Below are positions 1 through 9,091 of a stretch of 64,000 bases of DNA, piece after piece. The notes beneath the pieces were generated by a model. It worked only from the letters and a program-made list of their open reading frames with translations, was not told the origin of the DNA and did not search any database. The first letter of the stretch is position 1. Every line of letters begins with the position of its first letter. The stretch covers positions 248,001 to 312,000 of the forward strand of contig CAWGFN010000001.1 in the NCBI GenBank assembly GCA_963821885.1. Direction: 5' to 3'. Source of the DNA: Oleiagrimonas sp963821885. Its GTDB lineage: Bacteria; Pseudomonadota; Gammaproteobacteria; Xanthomonadales; Rhodanobacteraceae. The translations under genes were made by a program, and so were the position numbers.

Positions 1-1924
1 TGCCCGACTTGCCGCCGGAGCGGCTGCCGGACTTGCCGTTGGATGCACGTTCGGCGTCATCGCCGGCGCGACCGCGGCGCGAGCTGCCGGAGGAGCGCCG
101 CTCGGTACGACGACGGCTTTCGCTCGTGCCCTGGCGCTCGGTCCGGTCAGCGGAGCTGCGCGTGGTGCCGCGGGCACGGGACGTCGACGATTTCTCGGTC
201 GTCTCCGGCTCCGATTCCTGGCTGCTGAACAGTCCGCCGAAAAGGCGACTCAGCAGGCCCGGGCGCTGGGTGGCGGGCTCGGCAGCAGGGGCCGCTTCCG
301 GTTCGGGCTCGTACGGTGTCGGGGCCGGCGTGGCGTGCGCGATGCGGTTGACCGCGGGCTCCTCGGAGCTGCCCAGGGCCTGGCCCATCTTGCGCAGCGG
401 GTCGGCCTCGACTTCGGTCAGGCGCGCGTAGCTGGGCTTGGTGTGCTCGCCCATGTCCACTTCGCGGATGCGGGTGATTTCCAGGTGCGGGGTGCGCAGC
501 TTCTCGTCGGCCACGACGACCACGTGCACCTTGTGCCGCATCTCGATCTCGACCACGCTGGCGCGCTTTTCGTTGAGCAGGAAGTTGGCCACCGACAGCG
601 GTGCCTGGATCAGCACCTGGCCGGTGTTTTCCTTCATCGCGTGCTCCTCGACCAGGCGCAGCGCGGACAGCGACAGCGATTCCACGCTGCGAATATGGCC
701 GTGGCCATCGCACCGCGGACAGACGATCTTGGTGGCCTCGCCCAGGCTCGGGCGCAGGCGCTGGCGCGACATCTCCAGCAGGCCGAAGCGCGAGATGCGG
801 CCGACCTGCACGCGGGCGCGGTCCTGGCGCAGGGCATCCTTGAGCCGGTCCTCGACCTCGCGCTGGTGCCGCGGGCTGTCCATGTCGATGAAATCGATCA
901 CGATCAGTCCACCGGCATCGCGGATGCGCAACTGACGGGCCACTTCGACGGCGGCCTCGCAGTTGGTGTTGAACGCGGTTTCCTCGATGTCGCTGCCCTT
1001 GGTCGCGCGCGCCGAGTTGATATCGATCGAGGTCAGCGCCTCGGTCGGATCGATCACGATCGAGCCACCGGAGGGCAGGCGCACGGTGCGGTCAAACGCG
1101 CTCTCGATCTGGGTCTCGATCTGGAATCGCGAGAACAGCGGGGTGGGGTCCTGGTACAGCTTGAGCTTGCGCAGCGAGTTGGGCATGACCTGCTCCATGA
1201 ACTCGCGCGCTTCCTCGTACATCTCCGGCTCGTCGATGAGAATCTCGCCGATGTCGCCACGCAGGTAGTCACGCAGGGCGCGGATGAACAGGCGCGACTC
1301 CTGGTAGACCAGGAACGGGGCTTTCCGGGCCTGCCCGGCGGTCGAGATCGCCTTCCACAGCTGCAGCAGGTAGTCCAGGTCCCACTGCAGTTCCTCGGCG
1401 CTGCGCCCCATGCCGGCGGTGCGCACGATCAGGCCCATGTGCTCGGGCACGTCCAGGTGATCGAGCGCTTCCTTCAGCGCGGCGCGATCATCGCCCTCGA
1501 TGCGGCGCGAGACGCCACCGGCCTTCGGGTTGTTGGGCATCAGCACCATGTAGCGCCCGGCCAGGCTGATGTAGGTGGTCAGGGCGGCGCCCTTGTTGCC
1601 GCGCTCCTCCTTCTCGACCTGGACGATCAGCTCCTGGCCTTCCTTGAGCAGGTTGCGGATGCCGCTCTTGTGGGGGTCGGCGCCCTCGGGGAAGTACTCG
1701 CGGGCCACTTCCTTGAGCGGCAGGAAGCCGTGGCGCTCGGCGCCGTACTCGATGAAGCAGGCTTCCAGGGAAGGCTCGACGCGCGTGATGCGCCCCTTGT
1801 AGATGTTGGCCTTCTTCTGTTCGCGGGAGGGGATCTCGATATCGAGATCGTAGAGGTTCTGGCCATCGACGATGGCCACACGCAACTCTTCGCGCTGAGT
1901 CGCGTTGATCAACATGCGTTTCAT
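1..1924 (-). CDS. rne: Ribonuclease E (C-terminal end cut by window edge)
   Basis: Endoribonuclease that starts mRNA decay and processes rRNA and tRNA precursors at the inner membrane, and scaffolds the degradosome. The protein begins MKRMLINATQREELRVAIVD and has the S1 RNA-binding region at about residues 35-120. The catalytic aspartates lie in SIDINSARAT and IDFIDMDS, and the zinc-link motif CPRCDGHGH joins protomers. After about residue 510 it becomes low-complexity (Pro/Ala/Glu, then Arg/Ser/Gly), the usual disordered scaffold tail, and it is still open at position 1. The ATG at 1924 is the only start ahead of the conserved N-terminus. The gene is divergent from rluC, the classic arrangement, and has a long leader suited to autoregulation. 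Identification is secure. Confidence 0.96.
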   Translation of the reverse strand, partial: MKRMLINATQREELRVAIVDGQNLYDLDIEIPSREQKKANIYKGRITRVEPSLEACFIEYGAERHGFLPLKEVAREYFPEGADPHKSGIRNLLKEGQELIVQVEKEERGNKGAALTTYISLAGRYMVLMPNNPKAGGVSRRIEGDDRAALKEALDHLDVPEHMGLIVRTAGMGRSAEELQWDLDYLLQLWKAISTAGQARKAPFLVYQESRLFIRALRDYLRGDIGEILIDEPEMYEEAREFMEQVMPNSLRKLKLYQDPTPLFSRFQIETQIESAFDRTVRLPSGGSIVIDPTEALTSIDINSARATKGSDIEETAFNTNCEAAVEVARQLRIRDAGGLIVIDFIDMDSPRHQREVEDRLKDALRQDRARVQVGRISRFGLLEMSRQRLRPSLGEATKIVCPRCDGHGHIRSVESLSLSALRLVEEHAMKENTGQVLIQAPLSVANFLLNEKRASVVEIEMRHKVHVVVVADEKLRTPHLEITRIREVDMGEHTKPSYARLTEVEADPLRKMGQALGSSEEPAVNRIAHATPAPTPYEPEPEAAPAAEPATQRPGLLSRLFGGLFSSQESEPETTEKSSTSRARGTTRSSADRTERQGTSESRRRTERRSSGSSRRGRAGDDAERASNGKSGSRSGGKSG

Positions 1925-2264
1925 TTTTAAATGGTTCCTTGGCACCCCGCGGGGGCCGCGCGCCGCGGCGGCGCCATCGGGCGGCCTGCCGGGGATCGCG
2001 CCTCCTTTGCGAGGTGCGTGATGGGTTCGAAGCGAATCCAGTGCTTCGAAGTGATACATGGGGCCTAGCGTCGGGAATGCCAGCACTGCCGGGGCAGCGG
2101 ACAAACCACGAGTGGAACCGTTACGATGACGGCACAAACCCTGTTCGCGCAAGCGGACAGGGCGGAATTCACCGCCGTAGCGGACACTCGCCGGCCCGAA
2201 ATCACGGGATTTGCGGGTCGACCGGCGCCGCGAAAGTATAGCTTTTGAATCGGGAACTTAGCAA
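1925..2264 (-). promoter_or_regulatory. Predicted rne promoter and long 5' leader
   Basis: On the minus strand a -10 box TATACT (2235-2240) sits 18 bases from a -35 box TTGCTA (2259-2264). Transcription would start near 2228 and give an approximately 300-nt untranslated leader before the rne ATG. E. coli rne has a leader of similar length that RNase E cleaves to control its own level, so the same logic is likely here. The -35 box touches the rluC start codon, so the two divergent genes share this region. No gene is seen in the rest of the 339-bp gap. Confidence 0.55.
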
Positions 2265-3232
2265 TGCGCAGTGCGGATCCCCAGGCGCGCACCGGTGGTG
2301 TGCAACACGTGGACATCGGCCCCGAGCGTGACGGACAGCGTGTCGACAACGCACTGTCCGCGCTGCTCAAGGGGGTCCCCCGGAGCCTGATCTACCGCCT
2401 GGTGCGCAAGGGGCAGGTGCGCGTCAATGGCAAGCGGGTCAAGCCCGACACCCGTCTCAACGCCGGCGATACGCTGCGCGTACCGCCGGTCCGGGTCGCC
2501 GAACGCGAGGACAAGACGCCTCCTCGCGCGCAGGCCGACGCGCTCAATGCGGCCGTGATCTTCGAGGACCGGCATTTCCTGGTCATCGACAAGCCTTCAG
2601 GGGTGGCCAGCCATGGCGGCAGCGGTGTGGATTTCGGCGTCATCGAGCTGCTGCGCGCCGCCCGTCCCGGGGAATCGCTGGAGCTGGTGCATCGACTGGA
2701 TCGCGAGACCAGCGGCGTGCTGGTGCTGGCCCGCAGCCGTGCCGGCCTGACCGGCCTGCAGGCGTTGATCCGAGAGGGCCGGACCACCAAGCAGTACCTG
2801 GCCTTGCTGACCGGACGCCCGGCACGGGCCAAGTTCGACGTCAATGTGCCCCTGCGCAAGTCGGTGCTGCATGGCGGCGAGCGCATGGTCAGGGTGGCCG
2901 ATGACGGCAAGCCGTCGTTGAGCTTTTTCCGCCAGGTCGAGCGTTATGCCGAGGCCAGCCTGATGGAGGTGACCCTGGATACCGGGCGCACCCACCAGAT
3001 CCGCGTGCACGCCGCGCATGTCGGGCATCCCCTGGCCGGCGACAGCAAGTATGGCGATCGCGAGGTCAACCAGGCCTACCGCGAACTGGGCCTCAAGCGC
3101 CTGTTCCTGCATGCGGCGCATTTCGCCTTCGAACTGGGGGAGAACAGCTACAGCTTCTCGACCCCGCTGCCGGACGATCTCAGCGCGGTGCTCGATGCGC
3201 TGCCGCGCCTCAAGCCCGGGCGATCACGCTAG
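2264..3232 (+). CDS. rluC: 23S rRNA pseudouridine synthase RluC family
   Basis: Isomerises uridines to pseudouridine in 23S rRNA (E. coli RluC acts at 955, 2504 and 2580). The 322-aa protein has an N-terminal S4 RNA-binding domain (about residues 20-80, motif YRLVRKGQVRVNGKRVKP). The catalytic domain contains HRLDRETSG with the nucleophilic Asp at about residue 146, followed by GRTHQIRVHAAHVGHPLAGD. Length is normal. The ATG at 2264 lacks an obvious Shine-Dalgarno sequence, but the conserved core starts soon after it. It is divergent from rne and ends 3 bp before the convergent pterin dehydratase gene. RluC rather than RluD is inferred from the rne neighbour and the S4 sequence. Confidence 0.93.
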   Translation: MRSADPQARTGGVQHVDIGPERDGQRVDNALSALLKGVPRSLIYRLVRKGQVRVNGKRVKPDTRLNAGDTLRVPPVRVAEREDKTPPRAQADALNAAVIFEDRHFLVIDKPSGVASHGGSGVDFGVIELLRAARPGESLELVHRLDRETSGVLVLARSRAGLTGLQALIREGRTTKQYLALLTGRPARAKFDVNVPLRKSVLHGGERMVRVADDGKPSLSFFRQVERYAEASLMEVTLDTGRTHQIRVHAAHVGHPLAGDSKYGDREVNQAYRELGLKRLFLHAAHFAFELGENSYSFSTPLPDDLSAVLDALPRLKPGRSR

Positions 3233-3235
3233 ACC

Positions 3236-3571
3236 TCAAGCGAGCAGGGCTTCAACGCGCGCGGCGCAGATGAAGTCGTTGAGCGACAGCCCATCGACGT
3301 CATGCGTCGACCAGTACACCTTGCAGTGCCCGTAGCCGGCCTCGATGTCCGGGTGGTGATCCTCGCGGTTGGCCATGAAGCCCAGCGCGTTGATGAAGCC
3401 CAGGGTGTGGCGGAAGTCGGCAAAGCTGAAGTCCTTGGCGATGCCCTTGCCGTCGGCGCTGCACTCCCAGCCCGGGAGCTGCGCGAGCAGGTCCGTCACG
3501 GCGTTCGCGTCCAGTGCCTGTTGTCCTTTCCGGGGCTCGCAGTGCGCGGCGGCAAGCTGGTCACGGTTCAT
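3236..3571 (-). CDS. phhB: 4a-hydroxytetrahydrobiopterin dehydratase (pterin-4a-carbinolamine dehydratase)
   Basis: Regenerates tetrahydrobiopterin for phenylalanine hydroxylase by dehydrating the 4a-carbinolamine. The 111-aa protein has the family signature HHPDIEAGYGHCKVYWSTHD, with the paired histidines and the later His-Asp pair that form the active site. I chose the ATG at 3571 because a GGGAGAG ribosome site lies just upstream; the frame is open to 3652 but without conserved sequence. It is convergent with rluC and divergent from nfuA. phhA is not in the window, so the pathway link is from the family only. Confidence 0.92.
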   Translation of the reverse strand: MNRDQLAAAHCEPRKGQQALDANAVTDLLAQLPGWECSADGKGIAKDFSFADFRHTLGFINALGFMANREDHHPDIEAGYGHCKVYWSTHDVDGLSLNDFICAARVEALLA

Positions 3572-3708
3572 GGCATCTCTCCCTTCCGGTGCAAAGGCGT
3601 GAAGGGTCGGACCTGGACCCGGGATTGTCAAAGGTGCAAACAGGAACCTCAATTCGTACTAAAATGGTGCGGATTCAATCAATGCGGCCCGAAAGCCGCT
3701 GGAAAACC

Positions 3709-4317
3709 ATGATCGAGATTTCCGAACGCGCCCGCGAGCACTTCCGCAAGCTGATCGAACAGCAGGACATGCCCGGGCTGGGCATCCGCCTTCACGTGGA
3801 GCAGGGCGGCACGCCGGCGGCGCGCTGCGAGCTGGCATTCTGCGAACCCGGCGAGCTGGACGGCGGCGAGTGGGCGGTCGAGTGCGAGGGTTTCGTCCTG
3901 CACGTGGATGGCGGCAGCGTCGAGTGGCTGCAGGGTGCCTCGATCGATTTCGAGCCCAACCCGACCGGTGGCGTGCTCAACATCCGCGCGCCGCGGATCA
4001 AGGGCGAGATGCCGGACAGTGACGCCGGCATCGTCGAGCGCGTGGGCTACGTGCTGGAGGCCGTGATCAATCCGCAGATCGCCGCCCACGGTGGGCGCGT
4101 GAGCCTGCTTGAAGTGACCGCCGAGGGCGAGGTGGTGCTGCAGTTCGGTGGCGGCTGCCACGGCTGCGGCATGGCCGACGTGACGCTCAAGCAGGGCATC
4201 GAGAAGACGCTGCGCGAGCAGGTGCCGGAGATCACCGCGGTCCGCGATGCCACCGACCACGCCAGCGGCGACAATCCCTACTACGAGGGCCGGCAGGGCC
4301 AGTCGCCCGTGTCCTGA
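3709..4317 (+). CDS. nfuA: Fe-S biogenesis protein NfuA
   Basis: Carrier that takes a [4Fe-4S] cluster and passes it to client apoproteins. The 202-aa protein has a degenerate A-type (HesB-like) N-terminal domain, about residues 1-100, lacking the usual cysteine set, followed by a NifU-like C-terminal domain. Its CHGC motif (Cys150 and Cys153) binds the bridging cluster in the dimer. The ATG at 3709 starts MIEISERAREHF, the family's normal start; the longer open frame upstream is not conserved. A strong terminator follows and is shared with the convergent cytochrome gene. Confidence 0.94.
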   Translation: MIEISERAREHFRKLIEQQDMPGLGIRLHVEQGGTPAARCELAFCEPGELDGGEWAVECEGFVLHVDGGSVEWLQGASIDFEPNPTGGVLNIRAPRIKGEMPDSDAGIVERVGYVLEAVINPQIAAHGGRVSLLEVTAEGEVVLQFGGGCHGCGMADVTLKQGIEKTLREQVPEITAVRDATDHASGDNPYYEGRQGQSPVS

Positions 4318-4344
4318 CGCGTGGTCCTTGCTCGCCCATGCAAC

Positions 4345-4372
4345 AAAAAAACCCGGCCGAGGCCGGGTTTTT
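4345..4372. terminator. Bidirectional intrinsic terminator between nfuA and cytochrome c4
   Basis: An A-run, a GC-rich stem (ACCCGGCC GAG GGCCGGGT) and a T-run form a symmetric hairpin. It reads as a Rho-independent terminator from both sides, fitting the convergent genes nfuA (+) and the cytochrome gene (-). Confidence 0.9.
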
Positions 4373-4408
4373 CATGTGCTCGGGGGACCCCGCGCGAAAC
4401 GGCTGGCC

Positions 4409-5101
4409 TCAGTTGCTGGCGCCCATCTCGCTGGCACCCTGGATGTGGTACTTCAGGGAGCTCAGCTTGCTCGGCTGCGAGGAGAAATAGGTGGTGATCT
4501 TCTCGATGTCGGCATCGCTCAGCGGCGCGACCATGCCCTTCATGATGGGATTGTTGCGCTGGCCGGTCTTGTACTCGTGCAGGACCTGGGCCAGGTAGTT
4601 CTGGTACTGGCCAGCAAGACGCGGCGGGGCCGGGTCCATGGCGTTCTCGGCCTGGCCGTGCGGACCATGGCAGGACGCACAGGTCGTGGCCTTGGCTGCC
4701 GCCAGCGCCGCGGCCTGGGCCTTCTGCTGGTCGGGGGTCAGCGCCTTCTTGGCGCCCGCCGGGTCCGGCGTGGCCAGGCTCGACAGATAGGAGGCGATGT
4801 CGGCGATGTCCTGGTCGGTCAGGCTGCTGGCCTGCGCGCCCATGGTCGGATGCTTGCGGTCGCCGGTGCGGTAGGCATGCAGGGCCTGGATGATGTAGGC
4901 CTGCTTCTGGCCGGCGATCATCGGCACGCGGTAGTTGGGGTAGGCATTCTCGTAGCCCGGGATGCCGTGGCAGCCGGCGCAGGTATAGACCAGGGATTTG
5001 CCGCGGGCAGCATCACCCTTGGTGGCGGAAGCCGCGTGAGCAGTGTTCAGGCCCAGTGCCGACACGGCGGCAACGAGGGCGAGCAGAGGCAGTCGCGTCA
5101 T
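4409..5101 (-). CDS. Diheme cytochrome c4-type periplasmic protein
   Basis: Electron carrier of the periplasm, usually feeding a terminal oxidase. The 230-aa precursor has a signal peptide (LPLLALVAAVSALG, cleavage after THA/AHA near residue 24). Two homologous monoheme domains follow, with CAGCH and CASCH heme-attachment motifs and a methionine-bearing HPTMGAQ or NPIMKGM segment in each, as in cytochromes c4. Start is taken at the ATG 5101, with an alternative in-frame ATG at 5110. It ends at the shared terminator. Confidence 0.92.
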   Translation of the reverse strand: MTRLPLLALVAAVSALGLNTAHAASATKGDAARGKSLVYTCAGCHGIPGYENAYPNYRVPMIAGQKQAYIIQALHAYRTGDRKHPTMGAQASSLTDQDIADIASYLSSLATPDPAGAKKALTPDQQKAQAAALAAAKATTCASCHGPHGQAENAMDPAPPRLAGQYQNYLAQVLHEYKTGQRNNPIMKGMVAPLSDADIEKITTYFSSQPSKLSSLKYHIQGASEMGASN

Positions 5102-5208
5102 CAAGATCATCCAGCAGTGTGCGGCCCGCGGGCCGGTGGGTAGACAAGGCAAGCCCTGAGTATAACGTGTCGCGCACGTCCGCGGACAAGCGACCCGGCG
5201 TCGCAGGG

Positions 5209-6441
5209 TCAGAGCAGGCTGTGGACGATGTGCACGCCGGCGATGTACTCCCCGGCGATGGTGCCCAGGTTCACCAGCGTGAACAGCAGGAACACCCGCA
5301 CCACGCGGTTGCGCCACCAGCCACGCCAGTGCCCGATGTCGTCGCGCATGGTCTCGAAATCGCTGACCTGGGGCTTGCGGATCCAGACCTCGGTCAGGGC
5401 GCCGATCGCGCCCGACGGTATGGCCATGCGGATGGGCTTGAGCGGCGCGGCGATGAACGAGGCGAGGATGCTCAGCGGGTGCCCGCCGGCGATCAATGCC
5501 CCCAGTGCCGCCAGCAGTCCGGTCGCCAGCACCCAGGTCAGCAGGGCCTGGGTGCCCAGGGCGGTGTTGCGGTGGAAGGCGTAGCCGATGGCCAGGAAGA
5601 TCGCCAGCACCACGCCGTAGCCGAGGTAGCGCGGCCAGCGGGCGGCGGGCGGCATGCGCTCCAGTTCGGCGATCGACTGGGCCGGGTCGGCCTGCTGTTC
5701 CTGCAAGTGCGCGGCCAGGCCTTTCAGGTGCCCGGCGCCGATGACCACCAGCACCCGCCGCACCCCGGGTTCCCGCGCGGCCTGCTCGCGCAGGCGCGCG
5801 GCCATGTACAGGTCGCGCTCGGCGATCAGGCCCTGGTAGAGCTTTTCCGAGGACTGCGCGAATTCGCTGAAGGCGCCCTCGAGCATGTCGCCGGACTTGA
5901 GCTTCTCGATCTCGTCCTCGGCGATGTCCTCGCGCTCGAACAGGCTGCCGAACAGCCCGCCAAGCACGCCGAGCTTCTCGCGCAGGCCGAGCGAGCGCCA
6001 GGCGCGCTTGAGGGTCACGCCGACGTCGCGGTCGATGCTCCACAGCGGCTTGCCGTCGCGCTCCGCGCCGAGCATGGCCGCCTTCATCTCGGCGCCGGGT
6101 TCGATGCCGTACTGCTCGGCCAGGCGCTTCTGGAACGAGCCCAGCACCAGGCTCGCGGCGACCATGCCGACCTTGCCCTGGCGGATGACCTGGAACAGGT
6201 CCATGCGCTTGAAGGCATCCGGGTCGCGCATGCTGCGTTCGCGACTCTCGCACAGCTCCACGGCAATGGCGTCGAATGCCTCGCGCTGGCACAGGGCCTC
6301 GACCGCCGCCACGCTCGCGCGCGAGACATGGGCCGTGCCCAGCAGCACGTATTCGACGCCGTCGCGCTCGATGCGACGGATCGGCTGGTTCTCCAGGGGA
6401 TCGCTCGAGGCGGGGGCGACCGGGTCGGTGATATCAGTCAT
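5209..6441 (-). CDS. TraB/PrgY family membrane protein
   Basis: About 410 aa. The N-terminal half carries the TraB-family motifs LGTAHVSRAS, AVELCESR and VIGAGHLKGL, whose histidine and acidic residues suggest a metal-dependent hydrolase-like fold. The C-terminal 150 residues hold three to four hydrophobic segments (GYGVVLAIFLAIGYAF, LLTWVLATGLLAALGAL, VFLLFTLVNLGTIAG). In Enterococcus, PrgY-type members reduce a peptide pheromone signal; the role in proteobacteria is unknown. ATG 6441 is preferred over 6462 because MTDITDP fits family starts better. It is the last gene of the aguA-side minus-strand run. Confidence 0.82.
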   Translation of the reverse strand: MTDITDPVAPASSDPLENQPIRRIERDGVEYVLLGTAHVSRASVAAVEALCQREAFDAIAVELCESRERSMRDPDAFKRMDLFQVIRQGKVGMVAASLVLGSFQKRLAEQYGIEPGAEMKAAMLGAERDGKPLWSIDRDVGVTLKRAWRSLGLREKLGVLGGLFGSLFEREDIAEDEIEKLKSGDMLEGAFSEFAQSSEKLYQGLIAERDLYMAARLREQAAREPGVRRVLVVIGAGHLKGLAAHLQEQQADPAQSIAELERMPPAARWPRYLGYGVVLAIFLAIGYAFHRNTALGTQALLTWVLATGLLAALGALIAGGHPLSILASFIAAPLKPIRMAIPSGAIGALTEVWIRKPQVSDFETMRDDIGHWRGWWRNRVVRVFLLFTLVNLGTIAGEYIAGVHIVHSLL

Positions 6442-6514
6442 GCGATGGGCAAATGGCGGCACGATCCACCAGAATGCGGGCGACCGCGGCCGGGCACAAG
6501 TCGCCGGCGCGAGA

Positions 6515-7402
6515 TCAGTCGCGGAAGCGCCGGGTCAGGTCGTCGTAGGCGTCGATCCGGCGATCGCGCAGGAAGGGCCAGATGCGACGCACGTCCTCGC
6601 TGCGCTGCATGTCGATGTCCACGCACAGCAACTCGCGCGCATCCGTGCCCGCCTGGCCGAGGAATTCGCCCTGCGGACCGGCCACGAAGCTCGAACCCCA
6701 AAACCGGATGCCGCGGCCGTGGTCGTCCGGGTCGGCCTCGAACCCGGTGCGATTGCAGGCCAGCAGCGGCAATCCGTTGGCCACCGCGTGGCCGCGTTGC
6801 ACGGTGATCCAGGCCTCGCGCTGGCGCTGCTTCTCGGCATCGTCGTCGGCCGGATCCCAGCCGATCGCGGTGGGGTAGAGCAGCAGCTCGGCGCCGGCCA
6901 GGGCCATCAGCCGGGCCGCTTCCGGATACCACTGGTCCCAGCACACCAGCACGCCGAGTCGACCGACGGAGGTGTCGATGGGCTGGAAGCCGAGGTCGCC
7001 GGGCGTGAAGTAGAACTTCTCGTAGAACCCGGGATCGTCGGGAATATGCATCTTGCGGTAGCGCCCGACCATGCCGGCGGCGCCATCGAACACCACCGCG
7101 GTGTTGTGATAAAGACCGGCGGCGCGGCGTTCGAACAGCGAGGCCACCACCACCAGGTCCAGCTCGGCGGCCAGGGCGCCGATGCGCTCGGTGCTGGGCC
7201 CGGGAATGGATTCGGCCAGGTCGAACACGTCCACGTTCTCGCGCTGGCAGAAATACGGCCCGTTGTGCAGTTCCTGCAGCAGCACGAGCCGGGCGCCGCT
7301 GGCGGCGGCTTCGCGCAGTCCGGCCTCGATCGCATCCAGGTTGGCTTCGCGGCTGCCGCGGTCGGTGTCCTGCAGCAGGGCGGTCTTCAGCATGCGGGCC
7401 AT
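6515..7402 (-). CDS. aguB: N-carbamoylputrescine amidase
   Basis: Nitrilase-superfamily enzyme that hydrolyses N-carbamoylputrescine to putrescine, CO2 and ammonia. The 295-aa protein shows the Glu-Lys-Cys triad: Glu44 in LLQELHNG, Lys117 in YRKMHIPDD, and Cys154 in VLVCWDQWYPE. YFTPGDLGFQ and WGSSFVAGPQGE are typical of AguB. It works directly after agmatine deiminase, encoded upstream on the same strand with one gene between, so the pair forms the plant-type agmatine-to-putrescine route. Confidence 0.94.
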   Translation of the reverse strand: MARMLKTALLQDTDRGSREANLDAIEAGLREAAASGARLVLLQELHNGPYFCQRENVDVFDLAESIPGPSTERIGALAAELDLVVVASLFERRAAGLYHNTAVVFDGAAGMVGRYRKMHIPDDPGFYEKFYFTPGDLGFQPIDTSVGRLGVLVCWDQWYPEAARLMALAGAELLLYPTAIGWDPADDDAEKQRQREAWITVQRGHAVANGLPLLACNRTGFEADPDDHGRGIRFWGSSFVAGPQGEFLGQAGTDARELLCVDIDMQRSEDVRRIWPFLRDRRIDAYDDLTRRFRD

Positions 7403-7485
7403 GCGCGATTCCTGAGGGTTGGTCGGGTCATGGGCACAGTCTAGCGTCCCGGCGCGGAACGGCCTATGGCGCGGGCGAAGCCGTC

Positions 7486-8013
7486 TCAGCGGCCGTAGCG
7501 CAAGGTCACCGTGTCACGGGCCAGGACGTGTCCGTGCAGGGCCTGAAGCAACTGCGCCGGCGTGGCGGTGCCGGCGATCGGCAGTCGCGCCGTGTCCAGC
7601 GCGTACAGCGTGAACCGGTAATGGTGGGGCGGATCGTTGCGCGGTGGACAGGGGCCGCCCCAGCCGCGCTGCCCGAAGTCGTTGCGCAGGCTGCGCGCGC
7701 CATCGGGCAGGGGCGCGCCTTGCGCCAGCGTCCGGGTCGACGCCGGCAGGTCCAGCACGGCCCAGTGCCACCAGCCGGCGCCCTTGTTGGCATCGGGGTC
7801 GAACACGGTCAGCACGAAACTGCGGGTGGCCGGCGGCACCTGGCGCCATGTGATGCGTGGCGAGATGTTGTCGCCGCCACACAGCGCATGGACGAATGGC
7901 TTGCGCACCAGGCCCTGGCCGTTGCCGGCCTCCACATGCAAATTCAGGCCGGAGCCGGCGGCGACCAGCGGCAGGGCGAGCAGGCACAGCAGGAGGGGCG
8001 TCAGTCGGGACAT
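7486..8013 (-). CDS. YbhB/YbcL-type PEBP family protein, exported
   Basis: 175 aa with an N-terminal signal peptide (LTPLLLCLLALPLVAAG). It then has a phosphatidylethanolamine-binding-protein fold: the ligand-pocket motifs VFDPDANKGAGWWHWAVLDLP (shown in part) and GPCPPRNDPPHHYRFTLYALD are the PEBP hallmarks (Asp-Pro-Asp, His in HWAV, Pro-x-His). Bacterial members are called Raf-kinase-inhibitor-like, but their function is not settled. It sits between aguA and aguB with gaps of 36 and 83 bp, so it is probably co-transcribed with the polyamine genes. Confidence 0.88.
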   Translation of the reverse strand: MSRLTPLLLCLLALPLVAAGSGLNLHVEAGNGQGLVRKPFVHALCGGDNISPRITWRQVPPATRSFVLTVFDPDANKGAGWWHWAVLDLPASTRTLAQGAPLPDGARSLRNDFGQRGWGGPCPPRNDPPHHYRFTLYALDTARLPIAGTATPAQLLQALHGHVLARDTVTLRYGR

Positions 8014-8049
8014 GGCGAATCGGGCAAGGCGTCCTGAGGGGCTTCGATG

Positions 8050-9087
8050 TCAGGCGGCAAGCAGGCCATCGGGCAATTGCATGGTGACACAGTGCAGGCT
8101 GCCGTTCTGCCAGATCAGGGCGCGGCAGGGAATCGGCACCACCTCGCGCCCCGGATGGGCGGCACGGATGATGGCCGCGGCGACATCGTCGGAAGGGTCG
8201 TCGTAGGCCGGGATCAGCACCGCGCCGTTGACGATCAGGTAATTGGCGTAGGACGCCGCCAGCCGGCGCCCCTGATCCATGATCGGCGCCGCCCAGGGCA
8301 GGGCATGCAGGCGATACGGCTTGCCGTCCGCGGTGCGCAGGGCGGCAAGCTCGCGCTGCATGGCCTGCAGCTCGGCATGGTGCGGGTCGGAGGGGTCGTC
8401 GCAGTGCTGGTGGACGATGGCGTTGCCCGGCGCGAAGCGCGCCAGGGTATCGATGTGCGCGTCGGTGTCGTCGCCCTGCAGGTAGCCGTGGTCGAGCCAG
8501 AGCACGCGGCGGGCGGAAAGCGATTCACGCAGGGTGTCCTCGATCTGCTCCCGGCTGGCCTCGGGGTGGCGCTGGTGCAGGCAGCGCCAGGTGGTCAGCA
8601 GCGTGCCGGCGCCGTCACTCTCGATCGCGCCGCCTTCCAGCGCCCAGTCGATCCGTCGGTGCGTGGCGCGGACGAACAGGCCCGCGTTCCGCAGGCTGCC
8701 GACCAGCGCGTCGTCGCGCGAAGCCTCGAACTTGCCGCCCCAGCCGGTGAAGCGGAAATCGAGCAGGGTGAAATCCGTCCCGTCGCGCAGGGTGATGGGG
8801 CCGGAGTCGCGCAGCCAGGTGTCGTCATAGTCGGCCTGCACGAAGCGCACGCGGGCGATGTCCGCGCCGGCGGCCTCCAGGGCCTCCCGGGCATGCTGCT
8901 CAAGATCGGCACCGGCCACGCAGACGACGACCGGCTCGAACCGGGCGATCGCCGAGACCAGCGCGACATAGGTGCGTTCGACCTGCGCCAGGCGCGGGCC
9001 CCAGTCGGTATCGGCATGTGGCCAGGCAACAAGGATCCCTGCCTGCGGTTCCCATTCCGCAGGCAGACGGATGACATCGGAGGTCAT
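8050..9087 (-). CDS. aguA: Agmatine deiminase
   Basis: Guanidino-group-modifying enzyme that converts agmatine to N-carbamoylputrescine and ammonia. The 345-aa protein has the family motifs WLRDSGPI, GGAIESDG, LDHGYLQGDDTDAHID and YANYLIVN. The catalytic cysteine is Cys333 in NGSLHCVTMQLP, near the C-terminus as usual. Length is normal. It lies 4 bp downstream of the BamE-like gene and upstream of the PEBP and aguB genes, one probable operon for putrescine synthesis. Confidence 0.95.
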   Translation of the reverse strand: MTSDVIRLPAEWEPQAGILVAWPHADTDWGPRLAQVERTYVALVSAIARFEPVVVCVAGADLEQHAREALEAAGADIARVRFVQADYDDTWLRDSGPITLRDGTDFTLLDFRFTGWGGKFEASRDDALVGSLRNAGLFVRATHRRIDWALEGGAIESDGAGTLLTTWRCLHQRHPEASREQIEDTLRESLSARRVLWLDHGYLQGDDTDAHIDTLARFAPGNAIVHQHCDDPSDPHHAELQAMQRELAALRTADGKPYRLHALPWAAPIMDQGRRLAASYANYLIVNGAVLIPAYDDPSDDVAAAIIRAAHPGREVVPIPCRALIWQNGSLHCVTMQLPDGLLAA

Positions 9088-9091
9088 GCGG

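Noticed and set aside
335..1930. A 531-residue plus-strand open frame opposite rne
   Set aside because: It is the antisense shadow of rne in high-GC DNA, His/Asp/Leu/Ala-rich with no domain; rne itself is unmistakable.
4409..6292. A 627-residue minus-strand open frame covering the cytochrome and TraB region
   Set aside because: Its N-terminal 400 residues are an Arg/Ala/Gly-rich shadow of the TraB gene; only the last part is the cytochrome, which has its own start and signal peptide.
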